64,000 nucleotides of DNA from CANJBX01 sp035556735. GTDB lineage: Bacteria > Pseudomonadota > Alphaproteobacteria > Rhizobiales > Xanthobacteraceae. How positions within the stretch are numbered: position 1 is the stretch's first letter; the number at the start of each line of letters is the position of its first letter. The stretch lies in assembly GCA_035556735.1 (NCBI GenBank), contig DATMFF010000005.1, positions 62,001 through 126,000 on the forward strand, in the 5' to 3' direction. The notes beneath the pieces were generated by a model that was not told the DNA's origin, did no database searches, and was given only the letters and a program-made list of their open reading frames with translations. The translations under genes were made by a program, and so were the position numbers. Shown here in pieces: positions 1 to 7,761 of the stretch.

Positions 1-143
1 CGGTCCGACAGCCTGTCGAAGAACGGCTGGCAACCGACGACGCCGCCCGCGCCATGCAGGAACAGGACCGTCGGTCCCGCACCCGCCCGGCGCAGCAGCA
101 CATCGCCGCCGCGCGTGCTCACGATGGACTCGGTGGCCCCCAT
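1..143 (-). CDS. alpha/beta hydrolase, N-terminal fragment (cut by window edge)
   Basis: Only the first 47 codons are inside the window; the gene runs off the left edge. The translation begins MGATESIVSTRGGDVLLRR and continues with a hydrophobic strand followed by LFLHGAGGVVG, the oxyanion-hole HG box and first core strand of the alpha/beta hydrolase fold, then QPFFDRLS. The catalytic serine and histidine would lie outside the window, so substrate and exact class (esterase, lipase, haloalkane dehalogenase-like) cannot be judged. It is divergent from the flavin monooxygenase at 455, with about 310 bases between the two starts. Start chosen at the ATG ending at 143 because it gives the usual short lead into the first strand. 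Confidence 0.75.
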   Translation of the reverse strand, partial: MGATESIVSTRGGDVLLRRAGAGPTVLFLHGAGGVVGCQPFFDRLSD

Positions 144-454
144 CGAGACGTCCTCCCCAGCTTTCCCACGTCGGGTCATTGTTGGGCGCAGTCGCCATCG
201 GCAGGCTGCAGCCAGGGGGGATTGTTCTTCGCCGCCCCCGCTTGCGCAAGCCCGCCGAGGGCCCAGAGCGATGCAAAGCCGCACGCACGGCGGCGGCGCC
301 AGCAAATCCTTCCCTGGCGCCGAACCCGCGTGGAACAATCGTGCCTCACGGATTTGCGCTTTGAAATCCGCTCCGGCCGTCATTACTTGCGAGGGCGGAA
401 TGGCCGATCGCCCCGGCACGGGTGGGCCAGATCAACTGGGGAGATCTCCTGTCA
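144..454. other. intergenic region between divergent genes, with an inverted repeat
   Basis: About 310 bases without a convincing gene. It should hold the divergent promoters for the hydrolase and the monooxygenase. The clearest structure is an inverted repeat at 349-370 (CGGATTT, 8-base gap, AAATCCG) about 85 bases upstream of the monooxygenase start, which could be an operator or part of a promoter. No clear -35/-10 pair was seen. Confidence 0.4.
349..370. promoter_or_regulatory. inverted repeat, possible operator upstream of the monooxygenase
   Basis: Perfect 7-base arms CGGATTT and AAATCCG around GCGCTTTG. It lies in the divergent intergenic region. Function is inferred only from position and symmetry. 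Confidence 0.25.
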
Positions 455-1783
455 ATGAGCCGTCGTCAGCTCCGCCTGGGCGCCTTCATGCGCCCGGCCA
501 CCATCCACACCGGGGCCTGGCGCTATCCCGGCGCATTCCCCGATGCCAATTTCAATTTGAAGCATATCGTGCGCTTCGCGCAGACGCTGGAGCGCGGCAA
601 GTTCGATGCGTTCTTCATGGCGGACCACCTTGCCGTTCTCAACATGCCGATGGATGCGCTCAAGCGCAGCCATACGTCGACGTCGTTCGAGCCGTTCACG
701 CTGCTCTCGGCGCTCGCCATGACGACCGAGCGGCTCGGCCTGGTCGCCACCGGCTCGACGACCTTCGATGCGCCCTACCACGTCGCCCGCCGTTTTGCCT
801 CGCTCGACCACATCAGCGGCGGACGCGCCGGCTGGAACATCGTGACCACGTCGAATCCGGATGCGGCGCTCAACTTCGGGCTGGAGGAGCACGTCGAGCA
901 CGACGAACGCTATCGCCGCGCCCGCGAGTTCTACGACGTGGTGACCGGACTGTGGGACAGCTGGGCAGACGATGCCTTCGTGCGCGACGTAGAGAGCGGC
1001 CTGTTCTTCGATCCTTCGAAGATGCACCGGCTCGATCACAAGGGAAAGTACTACTCGGTGCGCGGTCCGCTCAACATTGCGCGCCCCGTGCAGGGCTGGC
1101 CCGTGATCGTCCAGGCGGGCGCCTCGGAAGCCGGCCGCCAGCTTGCGGCGGAGACCGCCGAGGCGGTGTTCGCCGGACAGGGCAACATCGAGGACGCGCG
1201 CAAGTTCTACGCCGACGTCAAGGGACGCATGGCGCGGGCCGGCCGCAACCCGGACCACATGAAGATCCTGCCCGGCTGCTTCGTCATCGTCGGGAGTTCG
1301 CTCGACGAAGCCAAGGAGAAGCGCGCCAAGCTCGACAGCCTCGTGCACTGGGACAGCGGCATCGCCTCGCTCTCCATCGCGCTCGGCAACGACGTATCCG
1401 GCCTCGATCCGGACGGGCCGCTGCCCGACATCCCCGAAACCAACGCAAGCCAGAGCGGACGCGAGCGTGTGATCGCCATGGCGCGGCGCGAGAACCTCAC
1501 CGTGCGCCAGCTTGCCCAGCGCGTCGGCAGCTATGGCGGGCTCGCCATGCTCGGCACGCCCACGATGATCGCCGACCAGATGGAGGAATGGCTGACCACC
1601 AACGCCTCCGACGGCTTCAACATCCTGTTCCCGTACCTGCCGGAGGGACTCGACGACTTCGTCAACCTCGTCGTCCCAGAGCTGCAGCGCCGCGAGATCT
1701 TCCGGCGAGAATACGAAGGCGCGACGCTGCGCGAGAACCTCGGATTGCCGCGGCCGCAGAACCGTTTCTTTGCCGGAGGCTGA
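455..1783 (+). CDS. NtaA/DmoA-family FMN-dependent monooxygenase
   Basis: 442 residues, the usual size for the large (oxygenase) subunit of the two-component flavin monooxygenase family that includes nitrilotriacetate, dimethyl sulfide and alkanesulfonate-type enzymes. Family features in order: N-terminal RLGAFMRPATIHTGAWR, then FDAFFMADHL, GLVATGSTTFDAPYHVARRFASLDH, the conserved GRAGWNIVTTSNPDAALNFG stretch of the luciferase-like TIM barrel, and WPVIVQAGASEAGRQLAA further on. Such enzymes use reduced FMN from a separate reductase, which is not visible here. A GTG 33 bases upstream (422) is in frame, but ATG at 455 is preferred because homologues begin with this MSRRQLRLGAF-type sequence. 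Substrate is unknown. Monocistronic; divergent from the hydrolase. Confidence 0.88.
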   Translation: MSRRQLRLGAFMRPATIHTGAWRYPGAFPDANFNLKHIVRFAQTLERGKFDAFFMADHLAVLNMPMDALKRSHTSTSFEPFTLLSALAMTTERLGLVATGSTTFDAPYHVARRFASLDHISGGRAGWNIVTTSNPDAALNFGLEEHVEHDERYRRAREFYDVVTGLWDSWADDAFVRDVESGLFFDPSKMHRLDHKGKYYSVRGPLNIARPVQGWPVIVQAGASEAGRQLAAETAEAVFAGQGNIEDARKFYADVKGRMARAGRNPDHMKILPGCFVIVGSSLDEAKEKRAKLDSLVHWDSGIASLSIALGNDVSGLDPDGPLPDIPETNASQSGRERVIAMARRENLTVRQLAQRVGSYGGLAMLGTPTMIADQMEEWLTTNASDGFNILFPYLPEGLDDFVNLVVPELQRREIFRREYEGATLRENLGLPRPQNRFFAGG

Positions 1784-1794
1784 CGCGATCCGGC

Positions 1795-2262
1795 TCAGGC
1801 CGCTCCGGGGCCAGGGTCGAATCCGCCGCTGCCGTGATAGGCCCTGCGCCGCCGCGCCAGGGTGAGATCGACGACCGTCGCCGCGCCCGCGACAGCGAGC
1901 ACGGCCACCTCGTGATGGAACCCCTCCAGGCCGGTGAACGGCATGCGGTCGCGCACGCGCAGCCCGATGAGCGCGGCCCCGACCGGCGAAAGCACGGAGA
2001 CGTCGCTCTTCGGCCCGCTGTAGTCCCGCGGGTGCACGAGCATACGGGTCACGGGCGGACCGCCATCCACCGTGTAGGTAATGCAACGGCCGAGACACAC
2101 CACTCCGGCCGAGACATCGCTTTCGACGCGCGCGCGACGGACTTCGGTAGCGAGGAAATCCGCAACCGGATGCTGGTCTCGGCCTGCAAGCGCCGCCAGC
2201 TCCTGAAGGCGACGGTAATCGGTCAGGCGCAGACTGATCGGTGGGAGAAGACCCATGCTCAT
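1795..2262 (-). CDS. GreA/GreB-like (Rnk-type) regulator, second copy in the spermidine operon
   Basis: 155 residues. The C-terminal half carries the GreA/GreB C-terminal (FKBP-like) domain, recognised by DVSVLSPVGAALIGLRV near residues 87-103, and the N-terminal half has a short helical region. This matches the nucleoside-diphosphate-kinase-regulator (Rnk) branch, which binds RNA polymerase near the secondary channel but lacks the long antisense coiled coil of GreA. The start codon overlaps the speE stop by 4 bases (ATGA), so it is probably translationally coupled to speE. A paralogue opens the same operon at 4113. The C-terminal tail ends in RRRRAYHGSGGFDPGPGAA and is probably unstructured. 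Role beyond RNA-polymerase binding is inferred. Confidence 0.75.
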   Translation of the reverse strand: MSMGLLPPISLRLTDYRRLQELAALAGRDQHPVADFLATEVRRARVESDVSAGVVCLGRCITYTVDGGPPVTRMLVHPRDYSGPKSDVSVLSPVGAALIGLRVRDRMPFTGLEGFHHEVAVLAVAGAATVVDLTLARRRRAYHGSGGFDPGPGAA

Positions 2263-3152
2263 GTCGATGTCTCCGAATTCTCGCTCAGGGGCGCGGCGTG
2301 CCTGCCATCCGAGCCCGGAGGCGCGAGGCGCGGTGCGAGTGCAAACGCCGCGAGGTGAACCTCGGCCGAATAGAAGCGGGTCGGTCCGTTGATGCGGATC
2401 GAGCGCGCGCGCAGCACCGACACGCTGGGGCAGAACGACGGCTCGAACGCGCCGGCGAGGATCAACGGCAGCAGGCCGCGGGCATAGGTCGGCACCGGCG
2501 CCAGGAACTCGCGCGCTGCGCCCAGATGCTTTGCGACGCGCGAGCGCACGCGCTGCAACACGTCAGGCTGGAAGAAAGGCGCGCCGCTCTGCAGCGACAT
2601 GAGTCCGCTTGGCCGCAGCAGCGTCCGGCAGCGCTGGTAGAACGCGTCCGAAAACAGGACTTCGCCTGGCCCGATCGGGTCCGTCGAATCCACGATGATG
2701 ACGTCGAAGCGGTCCGCGCACGCCCCGACGTAACCCGCGGCGTCCTCGTTCAGAACCTCGACGCGTGGATCGTTGAAGGCGCCGCCCGACACGTCCGCAA
2801 AGTGGCGCTGCGAAACGGCGATCACCTCGGGATCGATCTCCACCAGCACCACCCGGCGAACCGGATGCTTGAGGACCTCACGCAAGGCCCCGCCGTCGCC
2901 GCCGCCCAGGATCAGCACGTCGATCGCCGCACCGTGCGCCAGGAGCGGCACATGCACGAGCATCTCGTGATAGATGTGATGGTCGGCCTCCGTGACTTGC
3001 ACGATCCCGTCGAGCACCAGCACCTTGCCGAAGGTGGCGTTCCGAAAGACCAGAACGTCCTGATACCGGCTGCGCGCCTCGTGCAGAACGGCATCCACCG
3101 AGAGCACCTGCGCGTGCTCGCCGTACAGCGACCGCTCCTCGAACAGCTTCAT
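2259..3152 (-). CDS. speE: spermidine synthase (polyamine aminopropyltransferase)
   Basis: 297 residues, typical for SpeE. It transfers an aminopropyl group from decarboxylated S-adenosylmethionine to putrescine, giving spermidine, in the cytoplasm. Visible motifs: VLILGGGDGGALREVLKH (dcSAM-binding glycine loop), VEIDPEVI, then the catalytic and putrescine-binding DVIIVDSTDPIGPGEVLFS, followed by LMSLQSGAPFF. The start ATG at 3150-3152 overlaps the speD stop (ATGA), and the stop overlaps the start of the downstream Rnk-like gene in the same way, so speD, speE and the regulator form one coupled transcript. An in-frame upstream extension of 102 codons lies in the shadow of speD and is not used. 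Confidence 0.93.
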   Translation of the reverse strand: MKLFEERSLYGEHAQVLSVDAVLHEARSRYQDVLVFRNATFGKVLVLDGIVQVTEADHHIYHEMLVHVPLLAHGAAIDVLILGGGDGGALREVLKHPVRRVVLVEIDPEVIAVSQRHFADVSGGAFNDPRVEVLNEDAAGYVGACADRFDVIIVDSTDPIGPGEVLFSDAFYQRCRTLLRPSGLMSLQSGAPFFQPDVLQRVRSRVAKHLGAAREFLAPVPTYARGLLPLILAGAFEPSFCPSVSVLRARSIRINGPTRFYSAEVHLAAFALAPRLAPPGSDGRHAAPLSENSETST

Positions 3153-3646
3153 GGCATCAGTCCGCGCTTGTGCTCCACCACGGTCATGCGCCCCGGCTGG
3201 AATGCCCGCCTGAGCACCTCGATGGCGCGCGCCGGCTTCGCCTCGCCGCACATGAACACGTCCACCGCGGCGTAGGAGCATTCCGGCCACGTGTGGATGG
3301 AGATGTGACTCTCGGCGAGAATGGCGACGCCGGTGATCCCGCCCGTGGATGCGAAGCCGTGCAGCTTGAGGCTCAGCAAAGTCGCGCCGGCCGCCTGCGC
3401 GGCGCTGCGCAGGGCCGCTTCCACCGCCAGGAGGTCGTCGAGCTCGCATGCATCCCACAGATCGACGATCAGGTGCGTCCCGGCGAACCGCAGCCCGTCC
3501 CGCTCCACGAAACGATCGGCCATCTGCACGGATGGGCGCGACGCCGCGGGATGCGACGTCCGCGCCGCGCGCGCAGGCGCGCCGAGCGGCGCTTTGGCCG
3601 GGTTCGCGTTCACATTAGGGCGAGCGTTCTCCATTCCGATCTCCAT
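3149..3646 (-). CDS. speD: S-adenosylmethionine decarboxylase proenzyme
   Basis: 165 residues. It makes decarboxylated SAM for the adjacent SpeE. It is the short prokaryotic class: self-cleavage occurs before the serine of ESHISIHTWPE (Ser113 from the chosen start), giving a pyruvoyl group; the processing His118 and the donor Cys133 (DVFMCGE) stand at the expected spacing of +5 and +20. The first 42 residues, rich in Ala and Pro, extend beyond the usual start and may be disordered; ATG at MADRF (residue 42) is a possible alternative start. Follows the rnk-like gene by 44 bases and overlaps speE by 4 bases. Confidence 0.92.
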   Translation of the reverse strand: MEIGMENARPNVNANPAKAPLGAPARAARTSHPAASRPSVQMADRFVERDGLRFAGTHLIVDLWDACELDDLLAVEAALRSAAQAAGATLLSLKLHGFASTGGITGVAILAESHISIHTWPECSYAAVDVFMCGEAKPARAIEVLRRAFQPGRMTVVEHKRGLMP

Positions 3647-3690
3647 CAGCCGTCAGCCGGCGCGCGGGCGATGCCGGCGCCGATGTGCTG

Positions 3691-4113
3691 TCAGGGACGC
3701 GGGGGCGGCGTGACGTCGAGAACGGTGAGTTCCCGCACTTCGCCGGTCCTCGTTTCCCACTCGATCGACGCGCCGGTCCGCAGCCCGATCAGCGCGGTGC
3801 CGATCGGCGTGAGAACCGAGACGCGCGATTGCGCGATGTCGGCCTTGTCCGGATAGACGAGCGTCACCCGCTGGGTCTTGCCCGTGCTTTCGTCGCGGAA
3901 GGTGACCTCGCTGCCCATGCAGACGACACCGCCGAGGTAGTCCGCGGCCGGCACCAGCTCTGCGCGCTCCAGCTCGTCGGTGAGCTCGGACGCGAGATCG
4001 GGCAGCCGGCTCATGGCGGCGCGCGCCAGCACCGAGAGTTGCTCGAAATCCTCGACGGACAAGGTAATGCGAGGCTTCCTGCGGCCGGCGACCGCGGATT
4101 CTTGCAATGTCAT
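3691..4113 (-). CDS. rnk: Rnk-type GreA/GreB-family regulator (nucleoside diphosphate kinase regulator)
   Basis: 140 residues. The N-terminal helix region is ITLSVEDFEQLSVLA; then GGVVCMGSEVTFRD and the GreA/GreB C-domain signature RVSVLTPIGTALIGLRTG. Rnk proteins bind RNA polymerase and compete with GreA and DksA; in enteric bacteria Rnk was found as a regulator of nucleoside diphosphate kinase. The start at 4113 is chosen because AGGAGG lies 7 bases upstream; the longer reading frame to 4215 has no such site. First gene of a minus-strand operon with speD, speE and a second protein of the same family. Confidence 0.83.
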   Translation of the reverse strand: MTLQESAVAGRRKPRITLSVEDFEQLSVLARAAMSRLPDLASELTDELERAELVPAADYLGGVVCMGSEVTFRDESTGKTQRVTLVYPDKADIAQSRVSVLTPIGTALIGLRTGASIEWETRTGEVRELTVLDVTPPPRP

Positions 4114-4330
4114 GACAACCTCCTGGTGAGCGGCGCCAATCGCAGCGCCGAAGACGGGCACGAGTCCGCGCCCCCGCGCCCAAGCCCGCGCGGAGCACGA
4201 AACGCGGCGCGCCACGAGCGGCGAACTGCCGCCGGGCGAACCGAAAGATCGCGATGTGGTGATTAGCGCCGGTGACTGAGTGAGAGCGTCCGCGACAGCG
4301 GACTGTTCCTCATCGTCCTGTCGATTGGTC

Positions 4331-4369
4331 CCCGGGTTCGCGCTTGAGACGGCGCACGCCGAACCCGGG
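4331..4369. promoter_or_regulatory. 10-bp inverted repeat
   Basis: Arms CCCGGGTTCG and CGAACCCGGG, 19 bases apart, perfectly complementary. It is followed on neither strand by a T-run, so an intrinsic terminator is not obvious; an operator or RNA hairpin in the spe-side leader is possible. Confidence 0.35.
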
Positions 4370-4730
4370 CTAATGGCCCGCGATCAGATTGCCCGCGTGG
4401 CAAAGGCCACGGTGAAATGTCGCGAAGGTGAACATGGCCACAACTTAGGCAGGATATTGCGGAAGTCAATGGACGCGGACCGCGCCTGATGGTCCGGGTG
4501 CTCGCAGCATCGCTGCACCGTCATCACGCGAGGCGACTGCCGCGCAACACAGCCGCGCACATCTGCGATCATTCCAATCTTCCGCAAATGCGCAGGCTGC
4601 AACCGCCTTCCGCGTTTTTCTCTGCACCGCTGAACCGATCTCACCGCGCGCAACGTCACGGCGGACCTGCACGCGTCAGACTTCGTGATCCGCTGACGGT
4701 TGTCGGTTGCCGCCGCGAGCCGTGCGGATC

Positions 4731-4749
4731 GCCGATGTTGCACATCGGC
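4731..4749. promoter_or_regulatory. 8-bp hairpin upstream of the RTX gene
   Basis: GCCGATGT, loop TGC, ACATCGGC: a perfect stem about 200 bases upstream of the RTX start. The role is unknown. Confidence 0.3.
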
Positions 4750-4950
4750 AACGTCGTCCGCGCGCGTGCGACGCCGCGGTGCCGAGCCACGCTCGCGACA
4801 TGATCGAACGCTATCGCTCAGAAACTCGGCAGCCAGCCTGCGCCTGTGCAGCTTGGTGGAACCGGTCGTGCTGTCTTGCGGCACGAGCAACGACAACCTG
4901 ACCGGACGCGCGCCGATGAAACGCCAGGAAGGCGGAAAGGAGCTGATCCG

Positions 4951-6417
4951 ATGGCAGGTGGCAACGACGTCTATTTCGTCGACGATCCGCAGACCGAGAT
5001 CATCGAACCGGTCGGAGGCGGAACCGATACGGTCTACGCCAGTACCGACTACAAGCTGAGATTTGGCTCTGAGATCGAGATCTTGCGCGCGAACGCGGGA
5101 GCGGCCGGCCTGGTGCTGACCGGCAATGAGTTCGACAACGTGATCGTCGGCGGCGACGGCGGCGACTCGCTGCGCGGGCTCGCGGGCAGCGACGCGCTCG
5201 ACGGCGGCGACGGCAACGACTCGCTCGACGGCGGGTCCGGCGTCGACCTGATGGCCGGCGGAATGGGCGACGACACCTATTTCGTGAACAATCCCGATGA
5301 TCAGGTCGTCGAGTCCGACGGCGAGGGAACAGATACGGTCTTCGTCAGCACCAGCTACACGCTCGCGGCAGGTTCCTCGATCGAGTTCCTGCGCGCGAAC
5401 CCCAATGCGGCGCAGGTGGCGATCCGCGGAAACGAGCTCGACAACGTCATCACCGGCGGTAACGGCAACGACGCGCTCGACGGCGCGGGCGGCGACGATG
5501 CGCTTGCCGGTGGGGCCGGCGACGACACGATTCTGGGCGGGGCCGGCAATGACCGCCTCGACGGCGGTAGCGGAGTAGACCTCCTGATCGGAGGAACCGG
5601 CAACGACATATATAATGTCGACGATGCGGGTGATGCCGTCGTGGAGTTCGTGGACGGCGGCTTCGACACGGTGTGGACCACGACGAGTTACGCTCTGCAG
5701 GCCGGGTCCGAGATCGAGGTGCTGCGCGCGGTCGGCCCGGCCGGCGTGACGTTGACCGGCAACGAATTCGCCAACACGATCATCGGCAGCGCGGCCGCCG
5801 ACGTGCTCGACGGCCAGGGCGGGGACGATGCCTTGTTCGGAGATGGCGGCAGCGACGTCCTGCTCGGGGACGGCGGCAACGACCGGCTCGACGGCGGTGC
5901 CGGCGCGGACGCGATGGCGGGCGGAGCCGGCGACGACATATATATTGTCGACAACGCGACCGACGCCGTGATCGAGGACGCCAATCGCGGAGCCGACACG
6001 GTCTTCGCCACCGTGGACTACGCGCTGCAGGCCGGAACGAGCGTCGAGACCCTGCGGGCACACCCGAGCGCCGGCGGTCTCACCCTCACCGGAAACGAGC
6101 TGGCCAACACGCTGGTGGGCGGATCAGGGGCCGATACGCTCAACGGGGGCGGCGATGACGACACGCTTATGGGCGGCGCAGGGGCAGACGTGTTCCTTTT
6201 CACGTTCGCAGGCGGAAACGACACGGTGGCCGACTTCACGTCGGGCGAGGACGTCATCAGCCTGGACTGGCCGGACTTTGCCGATTTCGGCGACGTCATC
6301 GCCAGCGCGTCGCAAAGCGGAACCGACACCGTGATTACGCTCGACGCAGACAATTCGGTCACGCTGAAAGACATCGCCCTGGCGAACCTCGGCGCTTCCG
6401 ACTTCACCTTCGCCTAG
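4951..6417 (+). CDS. RTX calcium-binding repeat protein, probable type I secretion substrate
   Basis: 488 residues made almost wholly of repeats. Four copies of a roughly 47-residue module (Y-x-VD, then D-x-VVE, G-x-DTV, Y-x-L-x-AGS-x-IE-x-LRA, LTGNE-x-x-N) start near residues 7, 108, 218 and 328, each followed by RTX nonapeptides such as GGDGNDSLDGGSGVDLMAGG. Tandem GGxGxDxUx nonapeptides form calcium-binding parallel beta-rolls. There is no N-terminal enzymatic domain and no signal peptide; the last 75 residues (FLFTFAGGNDTVADFTSGED onward, ending in hydrophobic SDFTFA) fit a C-terminal type I secretion signal. No ABC exporter or HlyD gene is in the window. ATG 4951 is chosen because GGAAAGGAG lies just upstream. 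Likely a surface or matrix protein. Confidence 0.8.
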   Translation: MAGGNDVYFVDDPQTEIIEPVGGGTDTVYASTDYKLRFGSEIEILRANAGAAGLVLTGNEFDNVIVGGDGGDSLRGLAGSDALDGGDGNDSLDGGSGVDLMAGGMGDDTYFVNNPDDQVVESDGEGTDTVFVSTSYTLAAGSSIEFLRANPNAAQVAIRGNELDNVITGGNGNDALDGAGGDDALAGGAGDDTILGGAGNDRLDGGSGVDLLIGGTGNDIYNVDDAGDAVVEFVDGGFDTVWTTTSYALQAGSEIEVLRAVGPAGVTLTGNEFANTIIGSAAADVLDGQGGDDALFGDGGSDVLLGDGGNDRLDGGAGADAMAGGAGDDIYIVDNATDAVIEDANRGADTVFATVDYALQAGTSVETLRAHPSAGGLTLTGNELANTLVGGSGADTLNGGGDDDTLMGGAGADVFLFTFAGGNDTVADFTSGEDVISLDWPDFADFGDVIASASQSGTDTVITLDADNSVTLKDIALANLGASDFTFA

Positions 6418-6442
6418 CGCCCTCCCTGCAAGTGAAGGCGAG

Positions 6443-6470
6443 ATCGGGGCGCCGCAAGCGGCGCCCCGAT
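6443..6470 (+). terminator. strong hairpin after the RTX gene
   Basis: Perfect 12-bp stem ATCGGGGCGCCG / CGGCGCCCCGAT with loop CAAG, starting 26 bases after the RTX stop. There is no long T-run after it, so it may act as a factor-dependent or GC-type terminator. Confidence 0.6.
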
Positions 6471-6563
6471 GCGTTTCGCGGACGCCTGCCCCGCCCTCCC
6501 CGGCCCTTGCCGGATGGCGGCCATCCGGCCGATCATCCCGGCAAAACACCCGAGGAGACGCCC

Positions 6564-7736
6564 GTGAGCCTTCAGCAGAACACCGACCGCATCCAGACCA
6601 CGCACATCGGCAGCCTGCCGCGGCCGCACGATCTTTTGGATGCCATGAAGGCGAAGTACAGCGGCAAGCCCTACGACGAGGCGGCCTACCAGGCGACGCT
6701 GAGGACATCGGTCGCCGAGAGCGTGCGCAAGCAGGCCGACTGCGGCATCGACATCGTCACCGACGGCGAATTCTCCAAGCCGGGCTTCTTCACCTATATC
6801 CGCGAGCGGCTCGAGGGCTTCGAGGCACGGCCGAACGACAAGCGCGTGCTGTTCGCGAAAGAGGTCGCGGCCTTTCCGGAATACTATGCGCAATATTTCA
6901 AGGAAGCCATGATGGGCGGCACCATCGTGCCGATCCTGCCGGTGGCCTGCGTCGGGCCCGTCAAGTATCGCGGCAAGGCGCTGCTGCAGATCGACATCGA
7001 CAACGTCAAGGCCGCGGCCAGGGCCGCAGGCGTGCCGGACCATCACGTGTTCCTGCCGGCGACCGCGCCCGCCGGAGCGGGGGTCAACGAATATTACAAG
7101 TCGGAGGAGGAGTATTTCCATGCGCTGGCGGCGGAGCTGAACAAGGAATATCGCGCGATCGTCGCGGCCGGCCTCATCGTGCAGGTGGACGATCCGTTCC
7201 TCTCCGACATCTTCGTCGAGCCCGATCTCGACGAAGCGCAGATGAAGCGCCGGGCCGAGATCTACGTCGAGGCCACCAACGCCGCGCTGCAGGGCATTCC
7301 CGCCGAGAAGGTGCGCTTCCACACCTGCTACGGCATCAACGAGGGGCCGCGCCTGTACGAGGCCGCCCTCGCCCAGGTCGTGCCCTACATGTTCAAGGTC
7401 AACGCCGGCTCCTACAGCTTCGAGGCCGCGAATCCCCGCCACGAGCACGAGTATCACGTGTTCGAAGAGGTCAGGCTGCCCGAGGGCAAGGTGATCTGCC
7501 CCGGCATGATCACGCACGCCAGCAACATCGTGGAGCATCCGGAACTCATCGCCGAGCGCATCGTCCGCTTCGCCGACCTCGTCGGGCGCGAGAACGTCAT
7601 GGCGGGCGCCGACTGCGGCTTCTCCTCGCAGGCGCTCTACAAGACCGAGGTCCACCCGACGGTCGTGTGGGAAAAGTTCAAGGCGCTGCGCCAGGGCGCG
7701 GACATCGCGAGCCGCAAGCTCTGGGGCAGCGCCTGA
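6564..7736 (+). CDS. MetE C-terminal-like protein (cobalamin-independent methionine synthase family)
   Basis: 390 residues covering only the catalytic TIM barrel of the UROD/MetE-like family. It begins QTTHIGSLPRPHDLL, the typical entry of stand-alone MetE-C-like proteins, followed by DIVTDGEFSKPGFFTYI and near the C-terminus ENVMAGADCGFSS, where the cysteine is the conserved zinc ligand; an upstream VRFHTCYG supplies another candidate His/Cys ligand pair. Such proteins transfer methyl or related groups to thiols, but those lacking the N-terminal folate domain are often not methionine synthases and can act on other thiol substrates. The start is GTG at 6564, preceded by GAGGAG; longer upstream frame is not supported. 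Convergent with manC. Confidence 0.8.
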   Translation: MSLQQNTDRIQTTHIGSLPRPHDLLDAMKAKYSGKPYDEAAYQATLRTSVAESVRKQADCGIDIVTDGEFSKPGFFTYIRERLEGFEARPNDKRVLFAKEVAAFPEYYAQYFKEAMMGGTIVPILPVACVGPVKYRGKALLQIDIDNVKAAARAAGVPDHHVFLPATAPAGAGVNEYYKSEEEYFHALAAELNKEYRAIVAAGLIVQVDDPFLSDIFVEPDLDEAQMKRRAEIYVEATNAALQGIPAEKVRFHTCYGINEGPRLYEAALAQVVPYMFKVNAGSYSFEAANPRHEHEYHVFEEVRLPEGKVICPGMITHASNIVEHPELIAERIVRFADLVGRENVMAGADCGFSSQALYKTEVHPTVVWEKFKALRQGADIASRKLWGSA

Positions 7737-7761
7737 TGCGGACGCCCCATCCCGCGCGGGC

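Larger units (their letters stand above)
4114..4950. other. 837-base non-coding region with two hairpins
   Basis: No reading frame here resembles a protein: the 68- and 104-codon frames have Arg/Pro/Cys-rich shadow composition. It should carry the divergent promoters of the rnk-spe operon (left) and the RTX gene (right). Two strong dyads stand out, at 4331-4369 and 4731-4749. The last 20 bases contain the GGAAAGGAG ribosome-binding site of the RTX gene. Confidence 0.5.

Noticed and set aside
115..2358. 747-codon open frame on the plus strand
   Set aside because: It overlaps the monooxygenase in another frame and runs through the antisense of the spe operon; composition is Arg-rich and there are no motifs.
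4331..4369. tRNA-like GGTTCG arm
   Set aside because: The GGGTTCG/CGAACCC arms suggested a T-arm, but no acceptor, D-arm or anticodon structure could be placed around them.
4384..6063. 559-codon minus-strand frame with apparent repeats
   Set aside because: The repeats mirror the RTX coding repeats on the other strand; no family features were seen.
5100..6200. tandem DNA repeats that might be a CRISPR or VNTR array
   Set aside because: They are degenerate, keep the frame and encode RTX nonapeptides; there are no spacers.
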